64,000 bases of DNA, taken from NCBI RefSeq assembly GCF_025685685.1, contig NZ_JAGSYH010000009.1:1-64000 (forward strand), given 5' to 3'. This DNA is from Acidicapsa dinghuensis (GTDB lineage: Bacteria > Acidobacteriota > Terriglobia > Terriglobales > Acidobacteriaceae). Shown here piece after piece: positions 16,440-25,729 of this stretch. The position numbers and the translations under genes were made by a program. The stretch's first letter is position 1, and every line of letters starts with the position of its first letter. The notes beneath the pieces are model-generated. The model searched no databases. It was not told where the DNA came from and saw only the letters and a list, made by a program, of their open reading frames with translations.

Positions 16440-18530
16440 ATGACCGTGAATCAGCACGACGGCGCACCCGAAACCCGCATCGAAGAGCTACGCGAACAGC
16501 TCCGCCATCACGAATACCTCTACTACGTCCTCGACAAGCCCGAAATCTCCGACGCAGACTACGACAAGCTCTTCCGCGAGCTCAAGTCGCTCGAAGAGGC
16601 TCATCCCGAGCTCCTCACACCCGATTCACCCACGCAGCGGGTCGGCGGGCGCCCTGCCGAAGGCTTCCAGAAGGTCGCCCACACACGCCCCATGCTCTCG
16701 CTCGACAACGCCAACAGCGAAGCCGAGCTGCGCGACTGGGACCGCCGCGTCCACGAGTTAGCGGGCAACCTGCCCATCCGTTACGTAACCGAGCTCAAAA
16801 TGGACGGCCTATCCCTCGCCCTCCACTACCAGCTCGATGCCAAAGGCAATGCCCATCTGCTGCGCGGCCTCACCCGCGGCGACGGAGCCATCGGCGAAGA
16901 CGTCACCACGAATGTGCGCACCATCCGCAGCGTCCCCCTCAGCATCCCGGAATCAAAACTCCACAAATCTCATCTCGAACTGACGCAAACCACCGCCGAA
17001 CCCTACAGCGGCGCACACATCGCCTTTGAAGTCCGCGGTGAAATCGTGATGCCGCTTGAAAGCTTTAAGAAAGCCAACGAAGAGCGCGTCCGCGAAGGGC
17101 TTGATCCTGCGGCCAACCCGCGCAACTTCGCCGCCGGCACCATCCGCACCCTCGACACCAAGGTCGTCGCCTCGCGTCGTCTCGATTTCTACTCCTACTT
17201 TCTACTCATCAACGGCGAATACTACTCCGGCGGCCAGCACGCCACACTCGAAACCCTCACAGCACTCGGCTTCCGCGTCAACCCGCACCGCGATACCTAC
17301 ACCACGGTCGACGAAATCCTCAGCTTCCTCACCAAGGTCGAAGAGACCCGCGAAGGCCTGCCCTATGAAATCGACGGCGTCGTCATCAAGGTCGATTCGC
17401 GCGAAACCCAGGCTCGCCTTGGCTACACGGGCCGCGCACCGCGCTGGGCCATAGCCTACAAGTTTGCCGCACGTACCGTCGTCGCTCGCATCCGTGAGAT
17501 CCAGGTCACCGTCGGCCGTACCGGCAAGCTAACGCCGCTGGCCGTACTCGATCCCGTCGTCGTTGGCGGTGTTACCATCACCAACGTCGGCCTCTTCAAT
17601 GCAGACGAAGTTGCGCGCCTCGGAATCCGCGCAGGAGGCTACGCTCGCGTCCAGCGCGCCGGAGATGTCATCCCCAACATCGTCGAAGCCGTTGTCGATG
17701 CGGAACACCCCGAAGGCCCCGCGCCGTTCGTCATGCCTACCCACTGCCCCGTCTGCGGCACAGAGGCACAGCAGACCGAGGGCGAAGTCGATACCTACTG
17801 CATGAACGTCGATTGCCCCGCGCGCATCTGGGGTTCTTTACTCTACTTCGCCTCACGCGGCGTCATGAACATCGAAGGCATGGGCGATGTGCTCGCGCAG
17901 CAACTTCTCAACGCAGGCTTCATCCACTCCCTCGCCGACATCTACACCCTCACCAAAGAGCAACTTCTCTCTCTTGAACGCATGGGCGAAAAGTCCGCGC
18001 AGTCCGTCCTCGACCAGATCGAGCGATCCAAACAAGCCGGCTTAGCACGTCTGCTCATGGGCCTCGGCATCCGCCACGTCGGCGAACGCACTGCAGAAAT
18101 GCTAGCCTCCGACTTCGGTTCCATGGAAGCCCTCGAAAAGGCAACACAGGAAGACCTGCAGCGCACGCAGGATATCGGTCCCAAAGTAGCCTCCTCGATC
18201 GTCGAATTCTTCTCGATAGAAAAGAACCGCGAACTGGTCAAACGCTTCGCCGAGCTAGGCCTGAAGATGACGGCGGAGAAGAAGCAGAAGTCCAACCAGC
18301 TCGAAGGCCTGACCTTCGTCCTAACCGGCACCTTCCCAACCCTCAGCCGCGAAGAAGCGAAGGAGGTCATCGAAGCCGCAGGCGGCAAAGTCTCAGGTTC
18401 CGTCAGCAAGAAGACGAACTACGTAGTGGCAGGCGAAGAAGCCGGTAGCAAACTTGCGAAAGCTCAGGAACTTAATATCTCCATCATCGACGAAGCCGTA
18501 TTGCTGGCAATGCTAGACAAGACATCTTGA
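16440..18530 (+). CDS. ligA: NAD-dependent DNA ligase LigA
   Basis: LigA seals nicks in replication and repair using NAD+. The 696-aa protein has the usual order. The Ia domain has HEYLYYVLDKPEISDADYDKL (core YYVLDKPEISDADYD). The adenylation domain has active-site Lys120 in ELKMDGL, then the OB fold, a Cys4 zinc finger (CPVC...CMNVDC), helix-hairpin-helix repeats around 500-590 and a C-terminal BRCT domain (about 618-696: LEGLTFVLTGTFPTLSREEA). It is about 25 residues longer than E. coli LigA, mainly from an insert at about 175-195. It is probably co-transcribed with ribK. Confidence 0.97.
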   Translation: MTVNQHDGAPETRIEELREQLRHHEYLYYVLDKPEISDADYDKLFRELKSLEEAHPELLTPDSPTQRVGGRPAEGFQKVAHTRPMLSLDNANSEAELRDWDRRVHELAGNLPIRYVTELKMDGLSLALHYQLDAKGNAHLLRGLTRGDGAIGEDVTTNVRTIRSVPLSIPESKLHKSHLELTQTTAEPYSGAHIAFEVRGEIVMPLESFKKANEERVREGLDPAANPRNFAAGTIRTLDTKVVASRRLDFYSYFLLINGEYYSGGQHATLETLTALGFRVNPHRDTYTTVDEILSFLTKVEETREGLPYEIDGVVIKVDSRETQARLGYTGRAPRWAIAYKFAARTVVARIREIQVTVGRTGKLTPLAVLDPVVVGGVTITNVGLFNADEVARLGIRAGGYARVQRAGDVIPNIVEAVVDAEHPEGPAPFVMPTHCPVCGTEAQQTEGEVDTYCMNVDCPARIWGSLLYFASRGVMNIEGMGDVLAQQLLNAGFIHSLADIYTLTKEQLLSLERMGEKSAQSVLDQIERSKQAGLARLLMGLGIRHVGERTAEMLASDFGSMEALEKATQEDLQRTQDIGPKVASSIVEFFSIEKNRELVKRFAELGLKMTAEKKQKSNQLEGLTFVLTGTFPTLSREEAKEVIEAAGGKVSGSVSKKTNYVVAGEEAGSKLAKAQELNISIIDEAVLLAMLDKTS

Positions 18531-18611
18531 AGATCGCATTTTATCTATGAAATGCATTTCAACTTACCCTCTTGGTGTCTGACGACGACCAGTGCCCTAT
18601 ACTTTGGCTGC

Positions 18612-18992
18612 ATGAAAAATTCGGCAAGTATTTCGATAAAGGGCTGCGATTCGGATTTACTGTTCGAGTGGCTTGATTATGACGGAGACGACTGCTTCAA
18701 CGATTTTCACATCGTGTTGTCTGTGGGAAACGAATTGCGCCGATTCGACTTTGGCCCATGTGCCGTCCGAGGGCTGAAAAAATTCGCTCAATTTTTTAAG
18801 GGCAAACTAGAAACAGTAAGCTCGGGCTTTCGATTTCCAGATATTCGCAACTGCGAACTCATTCGTGTCGCAGATGGTTTCCAGCTTCAAGTTCGCTTTG
18901 AAGCAAATGACTTTTCCGAGCAAATCCACATTAGCGAACCCGCGATAAACATCGAGGATGAGTTTCTGAAGGAATACTACGGAGATCTCTAA
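18612..18992 (+). CDS. Hypothetical protein, 126 aa
   Basis: I do not recognise the family. The ATG at 18612 is preferred over one at 18552 because the upstream 20 residues lack conservation-like features. The product is acidic, with LLFEWLDYDGDDCFNDFHIVL (core WLDYDGDDCFNDF) and an aromatic-rich second half ending LKEYYGDL. Codon and base use are AT-richer than LigA, so transfer is possible. Size, acidity and isolation would fit an orphan immunity protein, but no toxin lies beside it and that is only a guess. Confidence 0.6.
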   Translation: MKNSASISIKGCDSDLLFEWLDYDGDDCFNDFHIVLSVGNELRRFDFGPCAVRGLKKFAQFFKGKLETVSSGFRFPDIRNCELIRVADGFQLQVRFEANDFSEQIHISEPAINIEDEFLKEYYGDL

Positions 18993-19037
18993 TTTACGAT
19001 CGCGAATTGAAACGATTGGTTCTCATCACCAGCACCG

Positions 19038-19262
19038 TTATACAAACAGCGTCACTGTGTTGCGTGCAAGATCCGCTGCGTAAGCCAGGCACGCCCGCAA
19101 ATCCATCTCCGTCAGATCAGGAAAATCCGCCAGAATCTCTTCATGCGTCATGCCCGCAGCCATATATTCCAGAACATCGGAGACCGTAATGCGCAGCCCG
19201 CGAATACAGGGCTTTCCGCTGCGCTTGCCCGGCTCAATCGTGATGATCTGCGTGTAGTCCAT
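19038..19262 (-). CDS. DUF433 protein, antitoxin-like, orphan
   Basis: The 74-aa protein matches DUF433: PGKRSGKPCIRGLRITVSDVLEYM (core GKPCIRGLRITV), AAGMTHEEILADFPDLT and a C-terminal ACLAYAADL. DUF433 proteins carry a winged-helix DNA-binding fold and often pair with a DUF5615 PIN-like toxin. No such toxin follows: only 45 bp separate its stop from the next gene. The ATG at 19262 is preferred to an upstream TTG. Confidence 0.8.
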   Translation of the reverse strand: MDYTQIITIEPGKRSGKPCIRGLRITVSDVLEYMAAGMTHEEILADFPDLTEMDLRACLAYAADLARNTVTLFV

Positions 19263-19406
19263 ACTGATAAATCCCAACAAGTCGGATTGAAGTAAGTATA
19301 AGCTCTGTTGATATCACGGCCAAATCACGAACTTACGGCATCCAACAAGGTGCACTCGTTGGCTACCGATCACTGACCACTGTTCACTGTAGCCTGCCCA
19401 CTGAAA

Positions 19407-20237
19407 ATGGACCGCCCCACAGAACTCCGCCAATTCTTCGCACACATGGTCACCGCCAATGCAGGCATCCCACCTGGCAGCGCCATCGAAGCGGCCTTCG
19501 CCTCCACACCCCGCGAGCAATTCGTAGCCCCGCCACCGTGGCGAGTCTTCACCCCGCGCGGCTACTACGAAACCATCTCCGCAGACCCCGCCTATATCTA
19601 CCAGGACACGGTCTTAGCCCTAGGCGGCGACCATCCCGGCCTCAACAACGGCCAACCCACGCTCCACGCCTACTGCATCCACACGCTCGGCCTCAAGCCC
19701 GGTGACCGAGTAGTCCACATCGGAGCAGGCACCGGCTACTACACCACCCTCCTCGCGAAACTCGTCGGTGAAGCCGGCCACGTCACCGCCTTCGAAATCG
19801 AGCCAGACCTGGCCGCTCGCGCCAAAGAAAACCTCGCGATCTTCCCGCATGCCGCCATCGAATCGCGAAGCGGCGCTATCTCGCCCATCCCCGCCTGCAA
19901 CGCGATCTACATCAACGCCGGCGCAACAGAACCACTCTCCATCTGGCTCGATGCTTTGGAAATCGAAGGCCGCCTGCTCTTCCCACTCACCGGCCCCGAC
20001 GGCAACGGAGCCATGCTCCTCATTACGCGCAAAGAAGACGGCGTCTACACAGCCCGCTTCCTCATGCCAGTCGCCTTCGTCCCCTGCATGGGCGCACGCG
20101 ACAAAGCGCTGGAAAAGCAGCTTTCCAAAGCCCTCCGCAACCGCGACTGGCAAAACGTCCGCTTCCTTCACCGCAACAGCGAACCCGCTGCAAATTGCTG
20201 GCTGGCCGGTAACGGCTGGTGGCTAGCTACGCAGTAA
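19407..20237 (+). CDS. Protein-L-isoaspartate O-methyltransferase-like protein
   Basis: The 276-aa protein is a SAM methyltransferase of the PIMT type. Motif I is VVHIGAGTGYYTTLLAKL with FEIEPDLAARAKENL as motif post-I. The N-terminal half has ASTPREQFVAPPPW, the usual PIMT start. It differs from Pcm in the substrate loop (LNNGQPTLHAYCIHTLGLKPG), where the usual SQP becomes GQP, and it has about 60 extra C-terminal residues. It may act on isoaspartyl proteins or another substrate. It converges with cruF and overlaps it by 11 bp. Confidence 0.85.
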   Translation: MDRPTELRQFFAHMVTANAGIPPGSAIEAAFASTPREQFVAPPPWRVFTPRGYYETISADPAYIYQDTVLALGGDHPGLNNGQPTLHAYCIHTLGLKPGDRVVHIGAGTGYYTTLLAKLVGEAGHVTAFEIEPDLAARAKENLAIFPHAAIESRSGAISPIPACNAIYINAGATEPLSIWLDALEIEGRLLFPLTGPDGNGAMLLITRKEDGVYTARFLMPVAFVPCMGARDKALEKQLSKALRNRDWQNVRFLHRNSEPAANCWLAGNGWWLATQ

Positions 20238-21033
20238 ACCCCTGCGAATCATGCCGTCCCTTTGGATTAAGCCCGATCTGCATCAGCGCCAGCATGCCCG
20301 CCAAACCCATCGAGAACATCGCGATGACCTGCATCGCGGGCATGCGGCTTCCAATCACATAGCGCGCCGCAAAAAAGGCATATACCACCACCGGCAGCGC
20401 CTCGAATAATCGGTTAGCACCAGCAACAGGCCGCACTCGCCTCCACAACAGACCCACGATCCAGTACACAAGAAACGTCGTCAGCAGCCAGCCCAGATAG
20501 TTATGCCGCGGCACGCCAAAGTACGCGCCACCCTTTTCCCATATCCAGTTGCCTCCCGCCGCCATGCCCGGATCCATCACCACATCCCAACCGGTCATCA
20601 CAAAAGCCGCTGCAATGGATATCGCCGTCACCCCGGCAAGCCCCCGGCCGTCCACTCCCCGCAGCAGCTCCCGCGCCACCATCCACGAGGGATAAATCAT
20701 CATGAACCACGCCAGCGGAATGATCACCGGCACATGGCCCAGCTTCGGCCCCAGCAGATCGCCATAGTGGTACGCGCCAAACACCAGCCCCGATCGCACC
20801 CCAACCTCTTCCATCAGGTACGAAACGATCGCCGACACGGCAAAGAAAATGCCGGTGCGCCGCCATCCATGCTGCACCGCGCAGTGCGCCACCGCAAAGA
20901 CGACAAACACTAGCGTGAATCCAACATTGCCAAGCGTCGGCAAATGTACCCACTGCCACATCGTCTCAGCCAGAATCAGGTATAGGATGCCGGCAAAAAA
21001 GACCCACGCCACCGCCCGCGTTAACCGGTGCAT
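20227..21033 (-). CDS. cruF: CruF-type carotenoid hydratase (DUF422)
   Basis: CruF-family proteins hydrate the C1',2' double bond of acyclic carotenoid ends (bisanhydrobacterioruberin or gamma-carotene derivatives). The 268-aa protein has seven or eight membrane segments and the family motifs MEEVGVRSGLVFGAYHYGD (core EEVGVRSGLVFGAYHY), PVIIPLAWFMMIYPSWMVA and MTGWDVVMDPGM, then GVPRHNYLGWL. Family members keep these acidic and His residues. GGGGAG before the ATG supports the start. No crtB, crtI or cruG lies in the window, so the pathway must be encoded elsewhere. Confidence 0.85.
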   Translation of the reverse strand: MHRLTRAVAWVFFAGILYLILAETMWQWVHLPTLGNVGFTLVFVVFAVAHCAVQHGWRRTGIFFAVSAIVSYLMEEVGVRSGLVFGAYHYGDLLGPKLGHVPVIIPLAWFMMIYPSWMVARELLRGVDGRGLAGVTAISIAAAFVMTGWDVVMDPGMAAGGNWIWEKGGAYFGVPRHNYLGWLLTTFLVYWIVGLLWRRVRPVAGANRLFEALPVVVYAFFAARYVIGSRMPAMQVIAMFSMGLAGMLALMQIGLNPKGRHDSQGFTA

Positions 21034-21122
21034 AAGCGCTCCCCAATGCTTTCAGGAATAGAGATGTCTTCAGGAATCGCTTTCACCATAGCAGATCGCA
21101 GGCAGCAATGCTGTCTTTGGTT

Positions 21123-21860
21123 TTAACCCTGCTTCACCGAAGTCGCCTTGTCATTCGAGAAAGACACCACCCAGGTCTTCGGCCCCGCGTGATACGTCAC
21201 CGTGCGATTCCCAATCTCCTGCGAATCACTCTCGATCAGTATCCCCACGGCCATGCGCGTCTGCGCCTCGCTCATACCCACCTCGGGCTCATGCGCAGCC
21301 ACCGCATCCCAGACATCTTTCGGCCAGTGGCTGTAGATCGTCTTCGGATCGTCGTAATAAAAAAGCTGGTCCGCAACAATCTGCTCCTGCTCACCCTCAG
21401 CCGAGCCGATCGGCGCTGCAAACTCACCCGGCTTGGCATTTCCCGTTTCGTCAGGCATTGTGAACACCACCAGATATTGTCGGCTGCCATGCGCCACACG
21501 GTCATCCACCTTCGCTGGAACGGCCGCCTTGATCAGCTTCTTGATTTGCAGCTTCTCCGTCGCGGGCAGATCGCCCTGCGGTTTCGACCACTCCACCGCG
21601 CCCGCATACGGAAAATAGGGTAGCGAATATCCAGCCTTCACCCATACCGTCGTGCCTTCCAGTTGTTTGGCCTGGTCAAACGTGGCAAACAGGTATTGCT
21701 TCACATACGAAAGATCGTCTTCCGAAACCGGCTTCGGTGCTTCAGCCTTCGTTGCCGCTGCATTCGACACATGCCGCTCATGCTGGACAAACAGGATATA
21801 GCCCCCAGCAACAAGCACCGCAGCCAGCGTCATCAGGCCCAACTTTTGCCAGATCTTCAT
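21123..21860 (-). CDS. Membrane-anchored hypothetical protein, 245 aa
   Basis: One N-terminal segment (about 8-26) anchors or exports the protein. The rest is polar and periplasmic. I do not recognise the family. Recurring features are LEGTTVWVKAGYSLPYFPYAG, DRVAHGSRQYLVVFTMPDE and FYYDDPKTIYSHWPKDVWDAV (cores only). GGAGG 4 nt before the ATG supports the start. It diverges from the sulfatase-fold gene 76 bp away. Confidence 0.75.
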   Translation of the reverse strand: MKIWQKLGLMTLAAVLVAGGYILFVQHERHVSNAAATKAEAPKPVSEDDLSYVKQYLFATFDQAKQLEGTTVWVKAGYSLPYFPYAGAVEWSKPQGDLPATEKLQIKKLIKAAVPAKVDDRVAHGSRQYLVVFTMPDETGNAKPGEFAAPIGSAEGEQEQIVADQLFYYDDPKTIYSHWPKDVWDAVAAHEPEVGMSEAQTRMAVGILIESDSQEIGNRTVTYHAGPKTWVVSFSNDKATSVKQG

Positions 21861-21936
21861 CTCACCTCCGAATCTTCTTCCGTATCAATGGACGGTCCGT
21901 CGTGTTTCCGTCGTTTCCACCTACTCATTCGTTAAG

Positions 21937-23502
21937 ATGCCAGAAGTTCCTTTTTGCCGCTGTATCACCTGTCTCTTGTATCGCCCATCGAACGTGAGCT
22001 CATCCTCTGCCAATGCGACTCGTCATACCGACCAGAATCCCGCATCTCTGAAAAAAGACCCTCGCGCATTCGCATATATCGTCTTCTACGCGCTTTTTGC
22101 CAACATCCCTTTTCTTCTGGCGGCCCGTCAGATGGGTATTCTCCGCAATGGATGGCTCTCGCTCGACTATCTCGCAGCCGGCATTCTCGCGCTTTATCTG
22201 CCGCGCGTCTTCGCGCCATTCCTCTTTCTGTTCGCTTTCTTCATTGACTTACTTCAGGGCGTCAGCGAAACCTACTATCTCTCCGTTCGCGTATGCCTGA
22301 CCAATCTCAATGCTCTCAGCGATCTTCCACCCGGCCGCCTGGGGTACATGATCTTTATTACCTTCATCTTATTGCTTGCGCTCGCCCTTGCGTGGGCTTT
22401 GCGCACTCCGCGCCCACGTCGGCTCAAGCAACACATTGCACTGTGCCTGATCCTCACTGGATCCGTTTTTGTTTTGATCGATTGTCTCTCTGCCGTATGC
22501 CGCAGTGGCCATCTTCCCGGCCTACTCCATCCATCGCACTGGTCCCAGTCAGCTGCGTTGCCGGTAGAGTACCGTCTTACTCGTATCTCCAGTATCCGTA
22601 TGGCGCGCGCCATCGTCGCACCTGCCCCTGTCGGTTTCTTCATGCCAAGCGCCGCGGCACAGATCCTCGATCCAACGGTCTTTCACGCTTCCGGCCTCGC
22701 ATCGTCTCAGCCCAACATCGTCCTCATCCTTGTCGAGTCCTGGGGAAAAGCCAACGATCCGGCAATCCGCGCCGCTCTCACCCGGCCTTTTGAACAGCCT
22801 GCAATCCGAACCGGCTACACCATCTTTCAAGGCACTGTTCCCTTTCAAGGCTCAACCGTCACCGCCGAGGCTCGCGAGCTCTGCGGCAGTAACATGGGCT
22901 TTCATATCCTTGAAGCCACAGCGCAGGATCTGGCTTCCTGCCTGCCTCATCGCCTAGCCTCCCTTGGTTATCAGGTGATCTCCGTCCATGGCATGGACGG
23001 CAACTTCTACCACCGTCTCGACTGGTACCAACGCATGGGCATACAAACCATGTGGTTTAATCCAGAGCTCCAAACAGCAGGCCTTCCCTCATGCGCAGGT
23101 TCTTTCAGCGGCATCTGCGACCCGGCCATCGCCGCATGGATCGCCCACAGGCTCACTAGTGACCAACACAACTCACAGCCCGATTTCATCTACTGGGTTA
23201 CGCTCAACTCACATCTGCCTGTGACTGTACCCGCCCCGCTCAATAGCCCGCCTAACTGCGCCTTTAGTCCGACGCTTTTACAGCAGCCTGAGCTTTGCTC
23301 CTGGTATCAGCTCATTGCGACGCTACAACAATCCGCAGCAAAACTCGCCACAGATGACACTGGGCATCCCACCATCTTTATTCTGGTCGGCGACCACGCG
23401 CCGCCATTCACCAACGCAACTCTTCGCGATCAGTTTTCTCCCAGCAATGTTCCTTATATCGCGCTCATCCCACGCGCGTTATCAAGTGCAAAGCCCAAAT
23501 GA
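21937..23502 (+). CDS. Sulfatase-fold membrane transferase, LtaS/EptA-like
   Basis: The 521-aa protein has five or so membrane helices (about 45-220) followed by a periplasmic alkaline-phosphatase-superfamily domain. That domain opens with NIVLILVESWGKAND, whose Glu is the first metal ligand. The nucleophile is probably the Thr in STVTAEARELCG, and the later motifs are SVHGMDGNFY and ILVGDHAPPF, giving the last Asp-His pair. LtaS and EptA relatives transfer glycerol phosphate or phosphoethanolamine to surface glycans. The first 40 residues are odd (Cys-rich, then Ser/Asn) and the true start may be later. The acceptor cannot be told. Confidence 0.72.
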   Translation: MPEVPFCRCITCLLYRPSNVSSSSANATRHTDQNPASLKKDPRAFAYIVFYALFANIPFLLAARQMGILRNGWLSLDYLAAGILALYLPRVFAPFLFLFAFFIDLLQGVSETYYLSVRVCLTNLNALSDLPPGRLGYMIFITFILLLALALAWALRTPRPRRLKQHIALCLILTGSVFVLIDCLSAVCRSGHLPGLLHPSHWSQSAALPVEYRLTRISSIRMARAIVAPAPVGFFMPSAAAQILDPTVFHASGLASSQPNIVLILVESWGKANDPAIRAALTRPFEQPAIRTGYTIFQGTVPFQGSTVTAEARELCGSNMGFHILEATAQDLASCLPHRLASLGYQVISVHGMDGNFYHRLDWYQRMGIQTMWFNPELQTAGLPSCAGSFSGICDPAIAAWIAHRLTSDQHNSQPDFIYWVTLNSHLPVTVPAPLNSPPNCAFSPTLLQQPELCSWYQLIATLQQSAAKLATDDTGHPTIFILVGDHAPPFTNATLRDQFSPSNVPYIALIPRALSSAKPK

Positions 23503-23520
23503 TTCACATCACTCTGCGGG

Positions 23521-24705
23521 TTATGCGTAAATCTTCTGCGCCAGCATCTGTTTGATGCCGCGAAGCGCCTGCCGCGTCCGCTCTTCATTCTCGATCAGAG
23601 AAAAGCGCACATGCCCGTCACCATACTCGCCGAAGCCCACTCCGGGACTCACGGCAACCTTCGCCTCAGTCAGCAATTGCTTGCTGAACTCCAGCGACCC
23701 CAGATGCCGGAACTGCTCCGGAATCCGCGCCCACACAAACATCGTCGCTTTCGGCGAGGTTACGTGCCAGCCCGCACGGTTGAGGCCGTCCACCAGCACG
23801 TCACGGCGTTTACGATAGTTCTCGCAGATCTCTTTCACACACTCCTGCGGACCATCCAGCGCCAATATCGACGCCACCTGGATCGGCGTAAACGTTCCAT
23901 AGTCGAAGTAGCTCTTAAGCCGCGCCAACGCACCCACCAGCACCGGATTGCCCACCATGAACCCGACGCGCCATCCCGGCATGTTGTAGCTCTTCGACAG
24001 CGTAAAGAACTCGACGGCAACATCCTTCGCACCCGGCACCTGCATCACGCTAGGCGGCTTGTAGCCATCAAATGCAATATCCGCATACGCGAGGTCGTGA
24101 ATCAGATAGAAACCAAACTCCCGCGCCAACTCCACCAGCCGGGCAAGAAACGGCAGCTCCACGCACTCCGTCGTCGGATTCGACGGAAAGTTAACGATCA
24201 GCGCCTTGGGCCGCGGCATCATCCGCGGAATCAGGTTTTCGATCTCCGCCAGAAACTGCTCCTGGTTGTGGATCGGCACGCTCACTACATGCGCGCCTGC
24301 AATCGCCGGGCCGTATATGTGAATCGGATAGCTCGGATTCGGCACCACCACTGTGTCGTTCGAGTCCAAAATTGCCAGGCACAGATGCGAGATGCCTTCC
24401 TTCGACCCAATCGTGACAATCGTTTCCTTGTCTGGATCGAGATCCACGCCGTACCGTGTGCCGTACCAGTGAGCGATTGCCTTACGCAGCCGCGGCAGTC
24501 CGCGCGACACAGAGTAGCGATGCGTCACCGGCTTCTGCGCCGACTCCACCAGCTTGTCGAGAATATGCTTTGGCGTCGCCCCGTCCGGGTTGCCCATGCC
24601 AAAGTCAATGATGTCTTCGCCACGCCGCCGCGCGGCCACCTTCATCTCCCCGGTGATGTTGAACACATACGCGGGCAGACGGCGAATCCGTGTGAACTCT
24701 TCCAT
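23521..24705 (-). CDS. alaC: Alanine aminotransferase AlaC
   Basis: The 394-aa class I aminotransferase matches E. coli AlaC, which makes alanine from pyruvate and glutamate. The N terminus FTRIRRLPAYVFNITGEMK and the block DIIDFGMGNPDGATPKHI are diagnostic for the AlaC group. The PLP pocket has NPSYPIHIYG, NFPSNPTTE, HDLAYADIAFDGY and Lys in TLSKSYNMPGWRVG, which forms the Schiff base. The C-terminal Arg is in VRFSLIENEERT. It lies alone, tail to tail with the sulfatase-fold gene. Confidence 0.92.
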   Translation of the reverse strand: MEEFTRIRRLPAYVFNITGEMKVAARRRGEDIIDFGMGNPDGATPKHILDKLVESAQKPVTHRYSVSRGLPRLRKAIAHWYGTRYGVDLDPDKETIVTIGSKEGISHLCLAILDSNDTVVVPNPSYPIHIYGPAIAGAHVVSVPIHNQEQFLAEIENLIPRMMPRPKALIVNFPSNPTTECVELPFLARLVELAREFGFYLIHDLAYADIAFDGYKPPSVMQVPGAKDVAVEFFTLSKSYNMPGWRVGFMVGNPVLVGALARLKSYFDYGTFTPIQVASILALDGPQECVKEICENYRKRRDVLVDGLNRAGWHVTSPKATMFVWARIPEQFRHLGSLEFSKQLLTEAKVAVSPGVGFGEYGDGHVRFSLIENEERTRQALRGIKQMLAQKIYA

Positions 24706-24843
24706 TCAATAATCATAGCCGCGCCTCAGACTCTTTACCCCCGCCGCAACCGCAAACAGCCTCCCTCCCGAACCCATTCTCGAACACCGCACTAGGAATC
24801 CGCGGCAGTAGGCGTCTACCCGAGCAGACCGTACAATAGAAGT

Positions 24844-25728
24844 GTGGCTACTCTGTCCACTCCTCAGCCATGCGTACGGCTGCAGATAGACGCACCAGCG
24901 CCCCTGCGCCTCTGGCACCTCACCAGCCTCGACGCCCCAACCGTCGCTTTTGTCTGGACCCTCGTCTTTGCATGGGTCGTGCACGTTCGTCTGCCGCTCT
25001 GGCTTCCCATCGTCGTCAGCCTCTCCGCCTGGGCCTGCTACATTGGCGACCGCCTTATGGATACCCGAAGAGTCCACCGCAGTATCTTCGGACTTTACAA
25101 ATCCGGCTCTCTCCGCGAACGTCATCATTTTCACTGGCGTAACCGCAAACTCCTGCTCCCCATCGCCATCTTTGCCGGCTGTGCCGCCCTCATCCTCGTC
25201 CTGCGCTTCATGCCCTTCCACGCCCAGGAGCGCGATTCAGCTCTCGCCATCGCCACCGTAGCCTACTTCGGCTCTATCCACTCACCCAGCCACTCATCCA
25301 ACCGCCGGCGTCGTACCCTCCTGCCCAAAGAATTGCTCGTCGCCCTCGTCTTCACCCTCGCCTGTGCAGCCCCCGCTTTCACACGCGTTTCCTCTCACTA
25401 CGAACTCCTCCTCCTCCCTGCCGTGATCTTCATCGCTTTAGCCTGGCTCAATTGCCACGCCATCGAAACCTGGGAAACCTCCTTCATCCAGACCGCGACC
25501 GGCATCCACAAACTCGCTTACCGCCTAGCCACCGCCGCATTCGTCATTGCCATTGCGGCGGCTTTCCTGCATGCGCCCCGCGTCGCCGCACTCCTCGTCA
25601 TGGCCACCATCAGTGCCGCGCTCATCGGGCTCCTCGACCAGTTCCGCGACCGCCTCACCCCGCTCTCCCTCCGCATCGCCGCCGATCTCGTCCTCCTTAC
25701 CCCGCTAGCTCTTCTGCCATTTGCCTGA
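24844..25728 (+). CDS. Polytopic membrane protein, possibly UbiA-related
   Basis: The 294-aa protein has about eight membrane segments. A cytoplasmic loop holds ACYIGDRLMDTRRVHRS, which recalls the first Asp-rich motif of UbiA prenyltransferases, but the full NDxxDxxxD is absent. A second loop has NCHAIETWETS. I therefore call it only UbiA-like. The start is GTG at 24844. The SAM methyltransferase begins one base after its stop, so the two are almost surely translated from one message and may modify the same lipid. Confidence 0.65.
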   Translation: MATLSTPQPCVRLQIDAPAPLRLWHLTSLDAPTVAFVWTLVFAWVVHVRLPLWLPIVVSLSAWACYIGDRLMDTRRVHRSIFGLYKSGSLRERHHFHWRNRKLLLPIAIFAGCAALILVLRFMPFHAQERDSALAIATVAYFGSIHSPSHSSNRRRRTLLPKELLVALVFTLACAAPAFTRVSSHYELLLLPAVIFIALAWLNCHAIETWETSFIQTATGIHKLAYRLATAAFVIAIAAAFLHAPRVAALLVMATISAALIGLLDQFRDRLTPLSLRIAADLVLLTPLALLPFA

Positions 25729-25729
25729 G

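Noticed and set aside
23611..24795. Long plus-strand frame, 394 aa
   Set aside because: It is a shadow of alaC on the opposite strand with a basic, low-complexity product.
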